DNA of 64,000 nucleotides, from the NCBI GenBank assembly GCA_023417785.1, contig JAEZEH010000132.1, positions 1 through 64,000 on the forward strand, read 5' to 3'. Below are positions 8,076 through 16,900 of this stretch, piece after piece (positions within the stretch are counted from its first letter, which is position 1; the number at the start of each line of letters is the position of its first letter). The position numbers were made by a program, and so were the translations under genes. Below the pieces are notes generated by a model. It searched no databases. It was not told where the DNA came from and was given only the letters and a program-made list of their open reading frames with translations. The DNA is from Bacteroidota bacterium (GTDB lineage Bacteria; Bacteroidota; Bacteroidia; Cytophagales; Cyclobacteriaceae).

Positions 8076-9053
8076 TTATGCCGTTACTCCGGCGTTATAC
8101 TTGGCCTTGTACTGAATCGGTGATAGACCAGTGATTCGTTTGAATGTGTTCCGGAACGCCTTGGTGTCGGTGTAGCCCACGCGAAACATTACTTCATTTA
8201 CGTTATCCCGCGAAGACTCGAGACTCATTTTCGCTGCTTCTATTTTCACCCGCTGAATGTACTCGACTACCGTACTTGCCGTTGCTTTCTTGAATCTTCT
8301 TTCGAAATTTCTTCGGCTTATTGAAACCATATCGGCAAGCGTGTCGACCGTTATTTTATCCTGGAAATGTTGTTCAATGTATTGTTGTGCCTTTCTGACA
8401 GCGTCGTCATCATGATCTTTCTGTCCGCTGAACATCATGAAGGGTGATTGACTTTCACGATCAATATCGATAGCAAAGGTCTTGGCAGAAAATACCGCCG
8501 CGGGTCTCCCGCAATATTTCTCTATGAGATACAATACAAGGTGCAGATACGAATAAGCGCCACCACTTGTATAGATACCTTCCTGATCAGTGACGATCTT
8601 TTCAGGAACAAGATCTATTTCCGGAAACATCTTCCGAAAGGCGTTGGCAGCCATCCAGTGTGTCGCGCACTTCTTGCCTTTGATAAGCCCGGTTGAGGCC
8701 AGCAGAAACGCTCCAAGGCAAAGACTGGCAATCTCGGCCCCGGCTTTATATTGTTGGTTTACCCAGGGGATAAATGCTTCATTGTGTTTGATTGCCTGGA
8801 CGATCTCGCCATCAATGGCCGGTATGAGAATAAGATCAGTTTTTTCGATTTTATCGATGGTTCGTTCCGTTGTGATGGTATAGGTTCCATTTACGAGCCC
8901 CGTCTCTTTTGTAATTCCCGCGAGCTCAACTTTGAACATGGGTGGTTTTCCAAGGCTCGCGTAATATGTGTTTACGCCGGTAAGTAATTGACGCGGGCCT
9001 TCGATGCTTCCCAATATTGCATTTTTAGGAACAAGAATCGTGATGTGTTTCAT
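8076..9053 (-). CDS. GlxA-type AraC-family transcriptional regulator with DJ-1/PfpI domain
   Basis: DNA-binding regulator of 325 residues. The N-terminal half is a class I amidotransferase-like (DJ-1/PfpI) sensor domain with the nucleophile-elbow-like ASLCLGAFLLA. The C-terminal hundred residues hold two helix-turn-helix motifs of AraC type (DTLADMVSISRRNFERRF and the FRVGYTDTKAFRNTFKRITG segment). I start it at the ATG at 9053 (MKHITILVPKN); an upstream ATG at 9116 adds residues unlike the family. It diverges from a GyrI-like gene, which it might control. The ligand is unknown. Confidence 0.92.
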   Translation of the reverse strand: MKHITILVPKNAILGSIEGPRQLLTGVNTYYASLGKPPMFKVELAGITKETGLVNGTYTITTERTIDKIEKTDLILIPAIDGEIVQAIKHNEAFIPWVNQQYKAGAEIASLCLGAFLLASTGLIKGKKCATHWMAANAFRKMFPEIDLVPEKIVTDQEGIYTSGGAYSYLHLVLYLIEKYCGRPAAVFSAKTFAIDIDRESQSPFMMFSGQKDHDDDAVRKAQQYIEQHFQDKITVDTLADMVSISRRNFERRFKKATASTVVEYIQRVKIEAAKMSLESSRDNVNEVMFRVGYTDTKAFRNTFKRITGLSPIQYKAKYNAGVTA

Positions 9054-9200
9054 AAGACAAAGAATTAAACAAATACAGCCGTTACGTTGACACTGACCTT
9101 CCGACAGCATAGACAAGGATTCAAAAGTATCTAATTAGCTTGTCTCAATCAACCCCTCAAGATGGCGTATTTACACCGCCTTTGAAATACAGGCTACCTG

Positions 9201-9208
9201 TAACTTTG
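9201..9208 (+). promoter_or_regulatory. Possible -7 box (TAACTTTG)
   Basis: TAACTTTG matches TAnnTTTG, with a TTTG at 9181-9184 leaving a 16-bp spacer, slightly short for the -33/-7 pair. It lies just before the ATGs at 9212 and 9227 and argues against the earlier TTG start at 9140. Confidence 0.4.
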
Positions 9209-9211
9209 AAT

Positions 9212-9658
9212 ATGCAAACGGGAAATATGAACACGTTTAACCTTACAAAAGGGATTAGGGTTTTTGGTTTTGAGGTTTCAGGTGGCCCCGATGGGATCGG
9301 GGAAGCCTTCAACCACCTGGTCGATCGTGTTGGAGGAAACTTCCGCCGCCAATACTATGGCATTTGCCAGATGAAGGAAGGATACTTCATATATACAGCC
9401 GCGGCTGAAGCAACATTCAAAGGCGAGGGACCCCAGTATGGATTTGAGGAATTTGAAATCGAGAAAGGTGAATATCTGGCGGTGATCATAAGAGACTGGC
9501 GAAAGAAAACCGAATCAATAAAAGATGTATTTCAGGAAATAGTCAGTGATCAGCGGGTTGACTGTACCAAACCCTTCGTCGAATGGTATAAAGATGACGA
9601 GGAAATGATTTGCATGGCAAGAATTCAATCCCCGGAAAACTCACGCAAACCAACATGA
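9212..9658 (+). CDS. GyrI-like / AraC effector-binding-like protein
   Basis: Small cytoplasmic protein of about 148 residues resembling the stand-alone GyrI-like (AraC effector-binding) small-molecule domain: a conserved FNLTKGIRVFGFEV strand, central YYGICQMKEGYFIYTAAAE, an acidic FEEFEIEKGEYLAVIIRDW strand and a C-terminal region DCTKPFVEWYKDDEEMIC. The ATG at 9212 or 9227 is preferred to a TTG at 9140, because a promoter-like box lies at 9201. Its TGA overlaps the next ATG (ATGA), suggesting translational coupling. The assignment is by overall pattern and moderately secure. Confidence 0.65.
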   Translation: MQTGNMNTFNLTKGIRVFGFEVSGGPDGIGEAFNHLVDRVGGNFRRQYYGICQMKEGYFIYTAAAEATFKGEGPQYGFEEFEIEKGEYLAVIIRDWRKKTESIKDVFQEIVSDQRVDCTKPFVEWYKDDEEMICMARIQSPENSRKPT

Positions 9659-9897
9659 TTGAAGTATTCAAAACAAACGTGAACTCGGAGGCCGAGTCGC
9701 GCAAAATCATAACGGCGATAAGGGATTACAACCCTCATTACTTCCCGAACTTTGATTTACAGGACGAGGATAGGATCCTTCGTGTCCTGTGCCCCGGGCA
9801 GGTTATCAATGTCGACGAGATTATCAGTCTGGTTCGTAGTCATGGTTACGATGCAGACATTCTGATAGATGAGATTGCATCGGTTCGCAGAAATTAG
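9655..9897 (+). CDS. Small HMA-like protein
   Basis: An 80-residue protein with the beta-alpha-beta-beta-alpha-beta pattern of heavy-metal-associated folds (IEVFKTNVNSEAESRKIITAI, then DRILRVLCPG and the helix around DEIISLVRSHGYDADIL). The metal-binding CxxC of true HMA domains is absent; its place is occupied by the VNSEAES segment, so metal binding is doubtful. The ATG overlaps the stop of the upstream gene by four bases, so the two are probably translated together. Function unknown. Confidence 0.75.
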   Translation: MIEVFKTNVNSEAESRKIITAIRDYNPHYFPNFDLQDEDRILRVLCPGQVINVDEIISLVRSHGYDADILIDEIASVRRN

Positions 9898-10106
9898 TTG
9901 GCAATTTTGATTAAACTGTAATGAAGAAAATAACCGAACATGTGGGTCGCCAATAGTATTCCTACATCAACGTCCCGGCATTCGCTGGTCATCGTAGATT
10001 CGTTCAGATTTGCTCCGGTGGCCCTCCATTCGAATAAAGATTATGCGATAGAATTAAATAAACATTTTTTCGCTCGTTTATGTTTAACTCTAAAATTTGG
10101 TGAATT

Positions 10107-10526
10107 ATGACATCGAAAATTTTTGCAAACATTCCTGTAAAAGACCTGAAGAAATCAATGGGCTTTTTCAAGGCCTTGGGATTTACGTTTGATTTGAAAT
10201 TTACCAATGATGATGCAGCATGCATGATTGTGGGTGAAGGCCACTACGTGATGCTCCTCACCCAGGAATATTTTAAGTCGTTTACCGGAAAAGAAATTCC
10301 CGACACCAGTAAGACTGCACAGGTTATACTTGCACTTGCGGTCGAGAGCCGGGAGGAGGTAAAGGAAGTTGTTGGGAAAGCATTTGCTGCCGGTGCCAGG
10401 GAATATGCGGCACCGAGGGATTACGGATTTATGTACCAGGAAAGTTTCGCCGACCCAGACGGGCACCTTTGGGAAATCTTTTATATGGATGTTGAGGCCC
10501 AACCGGCAGATCCCGCTGCCGCATAG
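10107..10526 (+). CDS. VOC family (glyoxalase/bleomycin resistance-like) protein
   Basis: A 139-residue vicinal-oxygen-chelate protein with two beta-alpha-beta-beta-beta modules: KIFANIPVKDLKKSMGFFKAL opens the first, ending in GHYVMLLT; the second has a helix EEVKEVVGKAFAAGA and ends SFADPDGHLWEIFYMD, the usual C-terminal signature with a metal-binding glutamate. The first-module metal ligand is not obvious, so a dioxygenase activity cannot be claimed. Family members of this size are often unassigned. Preceded by a 209-bp gap in which I recognise nothing, and followed by a terminator-like hairpin. Confidence 0.9.
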   Translation: MTSKIFANIPVKDLKKSMGFFKALGFTFDLKFTNDDAACMIVGEGHYVMLLTQEYFKSFTGKEIPDTSKTAQVILALAVESREEVKEVVGKAFAAGAREYAAPRDYGFMYQESFADPDGHLWEIFYMDVEAQPADPAAA

Positions 10527-10840
10527 TGTGATATTGGTCCTGATGGCCTGGCGGAAACATCAATTGTACTGATACCTTAATTCCGTGTTTGGCGTAGCCC
10601 GCTGAACACGGTTTTCAATACGAAATACCTCAGTCGGGCGTTTTAGAAACCATTGTGTACCGGACTTCTAGTGGGTTACCATCCAGAAACAAACCGGATG
10701 AAGGGGAGGCTCGTCCGCCTGATGGCTATAAAAAAAGGATTCGTGTGCTTTTTTTGCTATTTCGGCGTCAGATTAGATGCCACCGGCATTTGATTTGTTT
10801 AGAAAGAGTGATATTTTTGTTTTTAACCAAAACACTATCA
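10527..10840. other. 314-bp intergenic region
   Basis: Contains a terminator-like hairpin at 10583-10615 after the VOC gene, then about 220 bp with several short hairpins (for example CATCC/GGATG and AGGC/GCCT near 10680-10725) but no riboswitch or ncRNA class that I recognise. The upstream extension of the small lipoprotein ORF to 10655 has no protein-like character. Confidence 0.5.
10583..10615 (+). terminator. Terminator-like hairpin after VOC gene
   Basis: CCGTGTT (10583-10589) pairs with AACACGG (10605-10611), with a possible inner GGC/GCC pair in the loop, followed by TTTTC. The T tract is short. Confidence 0.5.
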
Positions 10841-10963
10841 ATGAAAAAGGTTCTCGCATTCGTTGCTCTGGCGGCATTCCTTTCAGCTTGTAGCCAATAT
10901 ACGTGTCCTACTTACGCCAAGAAAGCAGCCCCTGCCAAGCCCTCTGTGGAGGCGGATGCCTGA
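10841..10963 (+). CDS. 40-residue small lipoprotein
   Basis: The peptide starts MKKVLAFVALAAFLSAC, a textbook signal peptide with lipobox LSAC and the lipidated cysteine at position 17. The mature part is only 24 residues, Lys/Ala/Pro-rich, with a second cysteine (SQYTCPTYAKK). Tiny lipoproteins of this kind occur in Bacteroidota and are often missed. It ends at 10963 and the stop codon of the convergent regulator begins at 10964. Function unknown. Confidence 0.65.
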   Translation: MKKVLAFVALAAFLSACSQYTCPTYAKKAAPAKPSVEADA

Positions 10964-12115
10964 TTACAGGTATTTGTTTACGTCTTCCGGGGAGATCTGA
11001 TCTCCACTCATAATGACAAGCCGCTCAATAACATTCCGCAACTCGCGGATGTTTCCGGTCCAGTCGTGGTCTTTCAGCGCTTTCAGGGCTTTTGGATCCA
11101 CGGTCTTTTTTCTGGAACCGTAATCTTCAGCGATATCCTCCAGAAACTTCTCAGTCAAGGCCGGAATATCTTCCCGTCTTTCGTTTAGTCCCGGCACCTT
11201 AATCAATATCACACTGAGCCGGTGGTAGAGGTCCTCTCTGAATTTGTTCTCTTCGATTTCTTTTTTCAGGTTCTTGTTGGTAGCTGCGACTACCCGCACA
11301 TTTACCGCAATCTCTTTGTCACCACCGACGCGGGAGATTTTATTTTCCTGCAATGCGCGCAGCACTTTTGCTTGCGCACTGAGACTCATATCTCCAATTT
11401 CATCGAGGAAGAGTGTTCCGCCTTCAGCCAGTTCAAACTTGCCAAGACGTTGCTTAATAGCAGATGTGAACGATCCTTTTTCGTGGCCGAACAATTCACT
11501 TTCGATCAGTTCGGATGGAATTGCTGCGCAGTTCACTTCAACAAGGGGGCCTGATGAGCGTTTACTTTTTTCATGAAGCCATCTTGCTACCAATTCCTTT
11601 CCGGATCCGTTTGGGCCGGTGATCAAAACACGCGCATCGGTTGGCGCAACCTTTTCGATCATATCCTTCACTGTGGCGATGGAGGGCGACGAACCGACCA
11701 TGTCATATTTTTTCGAGATCTTTTTCTTAAGGCTCTTGGTTTCGCGAATCAGGGTGGTTTTGTCGAGCGCGTTTCGCAGCGTGATCTCCAGCCGGCCCAG
11801 GTCAAAAGGCTTCTGCAAAAAGTCGAAAGCGCCTTTCTTGACCGCCTCGACTGCGATGTCGATAGTTCCGTGCGCGGAAATAATTACGAAGTTAGTTGGT
11901 ATGCCGATTTCCCTGGCTTTTTCCAATACCTCGAGTCCATCCATCTTCGGCATTTTTATATCACAAAGGCAAAGATCGAAGGTTCCTGCCTCCAGTTTTT
12001 TAAGTCCTTCCTGGCCATCAGCTGCCTCTTCGACGTCATGGTCTTTTTCTTCAAGGATTTCCTTCAGAATAGACCGAATTTTATTATCATCTTCAATAAC
12101 CAGGATTCTCGACAT
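10964..12115 (-). CDS. NtrC-type response regulator without Fis/HTH domain
   Basis: A 383-residue response regulator. Receiver domain (1-120): acidic pair Asp9/Asp10 and phospho-acceptor Asp52 in LCDIKMP, conserved Lys102. AAA+ domain (about 138-365): Walker A GPNGSGKE (167-174), Walker B GGTLFLDEIG. The loop that in sigma-54 activators reads GAFTGA is here GSFTSA (214-219), and the chain ends with the AAA+ lid (DVNKYL), so the usual C-terminal Fis-type helix-turn-helix is absent. No histidine kinase is adjacent. It may act without direct DNA binding. Immediately upstream of the gene lies the terminator of rnpB. Confidence 0.93.
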   Translation of the reverse strand: MSRILVIEDDNKIRSILKEILEEKDHDVEEAADGQEGLKKLEAGTFDLCLCDIKMPKMDGLEVLEKAREIGIPTNFVIISAHGTIDIAVEAVKKGAFDFLQKPFDLGRLEITLRNALDKTTLIRETKSLKKKISKKYDMVGSSPSIATVKDMIEKVAPTDARVLITGPNGSGKELVARWLHEKSKRSSGPLVEVNCAAIPSELIESELFGHEKGSFTSAIKQRLGKFELAEGGTLFLDEIGDMSLSAQAKVLRALQENKISRVGGDKEIAVNVRVVAATNKNLKKEIEENKFREDLYHRLSVILIKVPGLNERREDIPALTEKFLEDIAEDYGSRKKTVDPKALKALKDHDWTGNIRELRNVIERLVIMSGDQISPEDVNKYL

Positions 12116-12142
12116 TACGCTAAAGTTTAATTCGCCTAAAAA

Positions 12143-12174
12143 TAAAAAAACCTGTCAGCAACCACTAACAGGTT
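12143..12174 (-). terminator. Rho-independent terminator of rnpB
   Basis: Minus strand: AACCTGT stem, 12-nt loop, ACAGGTT and then a T-rich run. It starts 7 bp beyond the 3' end of the RNase P RNA. Confidence 0.85.
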
Positions 12175-12180
12175 ATAAAA

Positions 12181-12550
12181 AACAAGTCTATAAGCCGGGT
12201 TCTGTGACCTTTTCAGGCTCCTGCCATTTATCTGGTCCCGATTTCACAACCGGGATCTATCAGTCTACCCGCCCCGACACTCTGGATTAACAGAGACTGA
12301 ACGAGCCATTCATGATCGGGGCCTATTTGACCTTTCAACGCGTAAGGTTTACCATGCGCCAGACGTCACCGCCTGACCGGTGAGCTCTTACCTCACCTTT
12401 TCACCTTTTCCCTGACAAGTCAGGGTAGTTTAATTTTCTGCGGCACTTTCTGTCCCCGATAACTCGAGGCCTTCCCGTTAGGAAGTACGCTGCTCTGTGT
12501 TGCCCGGACTTTCCTCCAATCCCAAGGGACAGGCGGCAAGACAACTTGTT
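12181..12550 (-). ncRNA. rnpB: RNase P RNA
   Basis: Catalytic RNA that processes tRNA 5' ends. On the minus strand the hallmark 5' P4-side sequence GGAGGAAAGTCCGGGC (12517-12502) and the 3' sequence ACAGAACCCGGCTTAT (12205-12190) are both intact. The ends pair as P1 (AACAAGT at 12550-12544 with ACTTGTT at 12187-12181), giving about 370 nt, the usual size for bacterial type A. A terminator follows at once. Confidence 0.95.
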
Positions 12551-12592
12551 TTTGTTTTTCAATAACGTAAAAATCTCACCATTCAGTTCAAA

Positions 12593-12991
12593 TCAATGGA
12601 TGTCTTTTCCGGTAAGCTTGAACTCAAAATGATCGGCGAGTTGCGCCACTTCGTGGAGCATGTCTTTCAGTTGTGCTTCACTAGCACTCGCGGCGAGACA
12701 CGACGCCTCCACTTTGATAAATCCATCCTGCAGCACAAATTTGCTGTAGTCAAATTTGCCATTTTGTGTAAGCAGCTCTTCGAGGTTGAGGTCAACTTTT
12801 AATTCGCACACCTTTGAACTGAACACTGCCTGATCTTTCCCGGAGACCGCACTCTTTTGTTTCGTAGCTAATACGGTTTGGTACCGGGACCCGTTGACGG
12901 GTACCACCACTACCGATTTGGAGTGGTCGTAATCGGTGAATTGCCCCCCGATTTGCTCAGCATATTGCTGAACGTAGTTCATGATATCCAT
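12593..12991 (-). CDS. Conserved-looking hypothetical protein, 132 aa
   Basis: An acidic, soluble protein of 132 residues with no signal peptide. The alternating pattern (a helix NYVQQYAEQIGGQF, strands VVVVPVNGSRYQTVLATKQ and VFSSKVCELKVDLN, then a C-terminal helix SEAQLKDMLHEVAQLADHFEFKL) is reminiscent of YbjN or secretion-chaperone-like folds, but I cannot name a family. Start could also be the ATG three codons later. It lies 42 bp upstream of rnpB on the same strand, so read-through transcription is possible. Confidence 0.7.
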   Translation of the reverse strand: MDIMNYVQQYAEQIGGQFTDYDHSKSVVVVPVNGSRYQTVLATKQKSAVSGKDQAVFSSKVCELKVDLNLEELLTQNGKFDYSKFVLQDGFIKVEASCLAASASEAQLKDMLHEVAQLADHFEFKLTGKDIH

Positions 12992-13058
12992 AAGGAGTTA
13001 GGTAATCTTATAAGGAAGATATCAAATTGAAAGCAATTATGAAAGTTTTGGCAGCCCT

Positions 13059-13931
13059 TTAAAAATAAAAGGCATGAAACTTCGTTGTGCCCTGCGACCA
13101 TTCTAAAGTAGGTGCAGGCAGTTTAACCATACTTACCAGAAAGAAAACTGTTTTAAGAGCCCTGGAACGGGTCGGGATGCCAGTCAGGTCAAAATCAATT
13201 GAGAAATAGTATTGTCTGTAGGGCTGGGGCAAGTCAGTGTGTTGGTTGTCGCGCGCATAGATCATTCGCTCGGCACCGTACCCTACCGCTATGTTAAGCC
13301 ACTTTGGAAACGTCATAAACTTGTCGAGGTCTGCCGACAACCAGAAGGTTTGCCCGTTATAGTCTTTGATGATTTGCTCGGCTCCCCGTCCCAGGACTTC
13401 GGGACGCAAAGACGCATAACGGGTTGTATGAAAAGAATATTTTGGTAAGATCCGGACTTCATTCCAGAGTTTCCTTTGCGCAAGATACAGCAGCGGTCCC
13501 GTGGCATTGGCGACGAGATCTCCTGTAGATGCGCCGTACGCGGTTGAATGTCCGTCAAAGATTTCGATAGGAAGTAACGCGGCAAATGCGGACAGGCTTC
13601 CGATCAAATCAGCTTTTTCTTCCGGCACCCGGTAATGCTGCAAACCCCGGGAAATGCCGTAGCTCAAATAAAACGAAGAGTAGGCGTGCCCCAGCTTGTC
13701 CATCTGCTTCCATTCGGCGTTGTCGTTGAAGAACCGGAAAGACTGTTTGTCGGCGTGGCGATACCAAAGGTGATTTAGCGCCGCGATAGATGTAGCATAG
13801 GTTACCGACGACACTATTACAGCGTTTCGAAGCCCCTTCCTGTGAATCGGGAGCGTTGTTGTGTCTTCGGATTGCGAGAAACCAAAATTTGAAATCAGGA
13901 GAAGAACAGCGAGGCTAATTAATGGTCTCAT
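13059..13931 (-). CDS. DUF2279 family protein
   Basis: Secreted or membrane-anchored protein of about 290 residues with a signal peptide (MRPLISLAVLLLISNFGFSQ). The core DUF2279 (YfiM-like) motif is MDKLGHAYSSFYLSYGISRGL, with two further hydrophobic segments, LSAFAALLPIEIFDGHST and GDLVANATGPLLYLAQRK. I prefer the ATG at 13931; an ATG at 13952 also exists. Either way the gene start overlaps the end of tamB, so the two are probably cotranscribed. Role unknown; an envelope function is inferred from the pairing with TamB. Confidence 0.85.
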   Translation of the reverse strand: MRPLISLAVLLLISNFGFSQSEDTTTLPIHRKGLRNAVIVSSVTYATSIAALNHLWYRHADKQSFRFFNDNAEWKQMDKLGHAYSSFYLSYGISRGLQHYRVPEEKADLIGSLSAFAALLPIEIFDGHSTAYGASTGDLVANATGPLLYLAQRKLWNEVRILPKYSFHTTRYASLRPEVLGRGAEQIIKDYNGQTFWLSADLDKFMTFPKWLNIAVGYGAERMIYARDNQHTDLPQPYRQYYFSIDFDLTGIPTRSRALKTVFFLVSMVKLPAPTLEWSQGTTKFHAFYF

Positions 13932-16900
13932 CTTCTTCAAGAATAGCATCATTGACTGGGTTGCTATCTCCGGAACCTCGTTCTGAGGAGCGGTTGCGGC
14001 TTCTTCGGAACAAATCCCTGATCTCGTCGAAGCTCTGCGTGTGGATGATACTTGCGCCGGTGGTTATTGTGTTCTGTTGATTGACCGAACTCAGGATAGG
14101 GTTAACGTTGGTGCGGCTGTACATTTTGATTCGCAATTTTCCGTCAGCGGTTAACATATAGTCAACAGTCCAGTCTCCGGCCACGCTCGAGGGGCTCGCC
14201 TGACTGGTATTCGTTCCTGTAGTATTATTGGAGTTGTTGAATGTTCCGTCACCTGTTAATCGTAACCTTCCCCCGGCGAAGGTGTATGAAAAGCGTAACT
14301 GAAACGTGTTGAACGCTTCTTCGTCCATCACGCCAAGGTCCACATCAATCACGAGATTCTGGTCAACCTGGCTCATCCAGTAGCTAAGTTGATTTGAAAG
14401 CAGTTCACTCACGCTGTTAACAACTGATCCGCTGGTGTCGAATGATTCAGGTGGAGAGAATCGTCGTAAGACAATAAGGCTGAAAACCTGGCGCTTGAGT
14501 TCCTGTTCATCCAGCCTGTTCTTGAATGCATTGAAAATAATATCGAGGTTGTAGTTTGTGGTTCCAGCCTGAATACTCTTGGGTAAATCCCTCGCTACAA
14601 TGTCAAAGGTTATGTTGGACGAAAGCATCGGTCCTTCGATTCTAACAAGAACCTGAACTGGATATTTTCTCCGGAGTTGGGGCACATCACCGGCTTCCGC
14701 GGAGTAGTCCACCAGGAGAGGCGAAAGGCTTGCCTGTTGGTTGTAGGATGCGTTAATATCGAGAATGCCCTGATAGGGATCGCCAACCCAGGATATACGG
14801 CTTCCCCGCTGAATTTCAAATTCCTTGTTGATTATGTCATACAGCGTAAAATTGTACCATCCTTCTGTGAACTCAAATCCGCCGAACATGTTGAATTCTC
14901 CTTTCGTATCCAATGCAAGTTTAAGGTCGCCGGTACCCCGTCCTCGAATAATATCACCCGACTTCAAATCAAAAATGATTTCGCAATACGCATCGGGTGT
15001 TACGTCAAGATTCAAATCAAAAGTAATTCCGGTGAGGTTGACCTTGTTTCGTCTTGTAACTTCCTCTTCGAGTCGCCTTGTTTCAGCCGAGTCTCTGAAA
15101 TTTACGAATGTTATAAAGTCCTTTTTTTCTACGGAAGACGATCCGCCTATGGGGATATATATCCTTGTATTTTTTTCGGTTCTTGCCGTTGACGAGATAC
15201 GCAGATTGGATAGCGGCCCGAAAAACTCCACGGTGCCGGAGGCGTAGGCCTGACCGTAGAAGAGTTCGTTATCTTTGATAGAAGTATTCAGCACTTGAAA
15301 ATTGTTAAAATCACCGTTCAGGGTGATACTCATGCTGTTGAAATTATCATGGTTGATTCGGCCATTCAAACGGGCCGTGTTTCTGAAAGCATCCGTTAGT
15401 TCAATATTTTTGAAATAGATGGAATTGGGGGATAGCCCGATCACCCCGGTAAAACGATAATTTGTTTTCAGGTAGCCGACAAGGATCTGACCATTGTCAA
15501 CATTACCTTCGCCTTCAATCGCAGGGCGATCAAGTTTTCCGGTAATCCTGAAGTCGCCGGAAACCGTTCCGAGGATTGTTGGAAATATTTCTTCCAGAAA
15601 GGGTTCGAGTATCTTCAGATCGGCATCCATCAGTGAAGCTGTAACATTTAAAGGGGAGTTTTGCTGGCCCGGCGTATAGTCTCCGGCAAGTTTCAACAGC
15701 TTCTTTGTGTCTCTGTTTACCTCGACATCGATATCGAATTTACGGCCAGTAGTATCCCACTTGTTGTAACCATACAGGTCGCCTATGAGGAAATCATTTA
15801 CCCTGAAGCCGGAGATCGATACGGAGTTCTGGACGTTGGGAGTCTTGAAGTAGTTGCTCATGTCGATGGCTCCGTCCATGATGCCATTGATTCGTTCCGC
15901 TGTCAAAACGTTAAATATTGAGAGGTCGAGCTGATCAATTTTTAGGGTGACGATTTTTGACGGGTCGTGAGACAACTGGCCGTTTACGGCAACGGACTGA
16001 CTACCCGAAATCAGGGCAAGGTTGTGGAAGTTCGTTCCAGAATTATTCACGGAGATGTAATTATCGTCGCCGAAAGTCCATATCCGTTCCAGTAGGTTTA
16101 CCGTTGAAGACTCCATCGAAATAACCGTACTGTCTCGCTGAAAATTCACGCTGCCCCTCAGTCGCACATAATTAGTCTGACCGGTCTGATCGGCATCCAG
16201 TCCGAAATCGATCCGGTTTTCGCTCCATATTCCTTCGGCAAGAAGATCCTGTGTCTGGAGGTTTTTGTTAATGAGCTGTCTGGCAGAGTTAACGGTAGCC
16301 ATCGCAAGAACAGAGGTGCTGTCTGCAATTTTTGAAGCGGTGATTTCGAGGTCGTTGCCAAGAAAAAGAGTTCCGCTCATGGTCAGCGAATCGATGTGAG
16401 AATACGCATCGAGAATCGTCGTATAACCGCTGGTGAATCTTCCGACAAGTTCAGTTCCTTTAGACACCCTCATGTCTACGTTCATCAGGTCAACGATTGG
16501 ATCAAGATCCTTTACCTTAACCCTGATTTCAGCCTGATAAGTCTGCGGATGGTAGTTTTTCTCCTGATAGTACCTGTCGATTTCCCGCTTGTCATTTCGG
16601 ATGTTAAGGATGATTTCGCGGGTCAACACCTGCATGTCCTGAACCAGGTTGGACAGGAGGTAGCTGCCGGTGATTCGGGTGTCAATGACTGACGACTGAA
16701 CCGTGAAGTTTCGTTCAGAGCCATTTTTTTCTGCGTTAACCACAATCGTATCCAACGCAAGTTGCTTGTCTTTGTAGGCGATATTGAAATCAAGAAATTC
16801 GGCATGTCCCTGAAGGGAGTCGAGAGACAGCCCCATGACATCGGCTTCAAACGACGACCGCAGGAAGATTTCCTCCCGGGAGAGTTTCAGATTGTGGAAG

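Noticed and set aside
9898..10106. Possible promoter for the VOC gene
   Set aside because: TAAAATTTG has one extra base compared with TAnnTTTG and no -33 element.
10620..10760. Possible riboswitch or structured leader
   Set aside because: A few short hairpins are visible, but nothing matches a class I know.
10655..10840. N-terminal extension of the small lipoprotein ORF
   Set aside because: The extension has no protein-like composition; a perfect signal peptide with lipobox starts at 10841.
11573..12290. Plus-strand ORFs of 185 and 223 residues
   Set aside because: They are complementary to the response-regulator gene, and one runs into rnpB; artefacts of the opposite strand.
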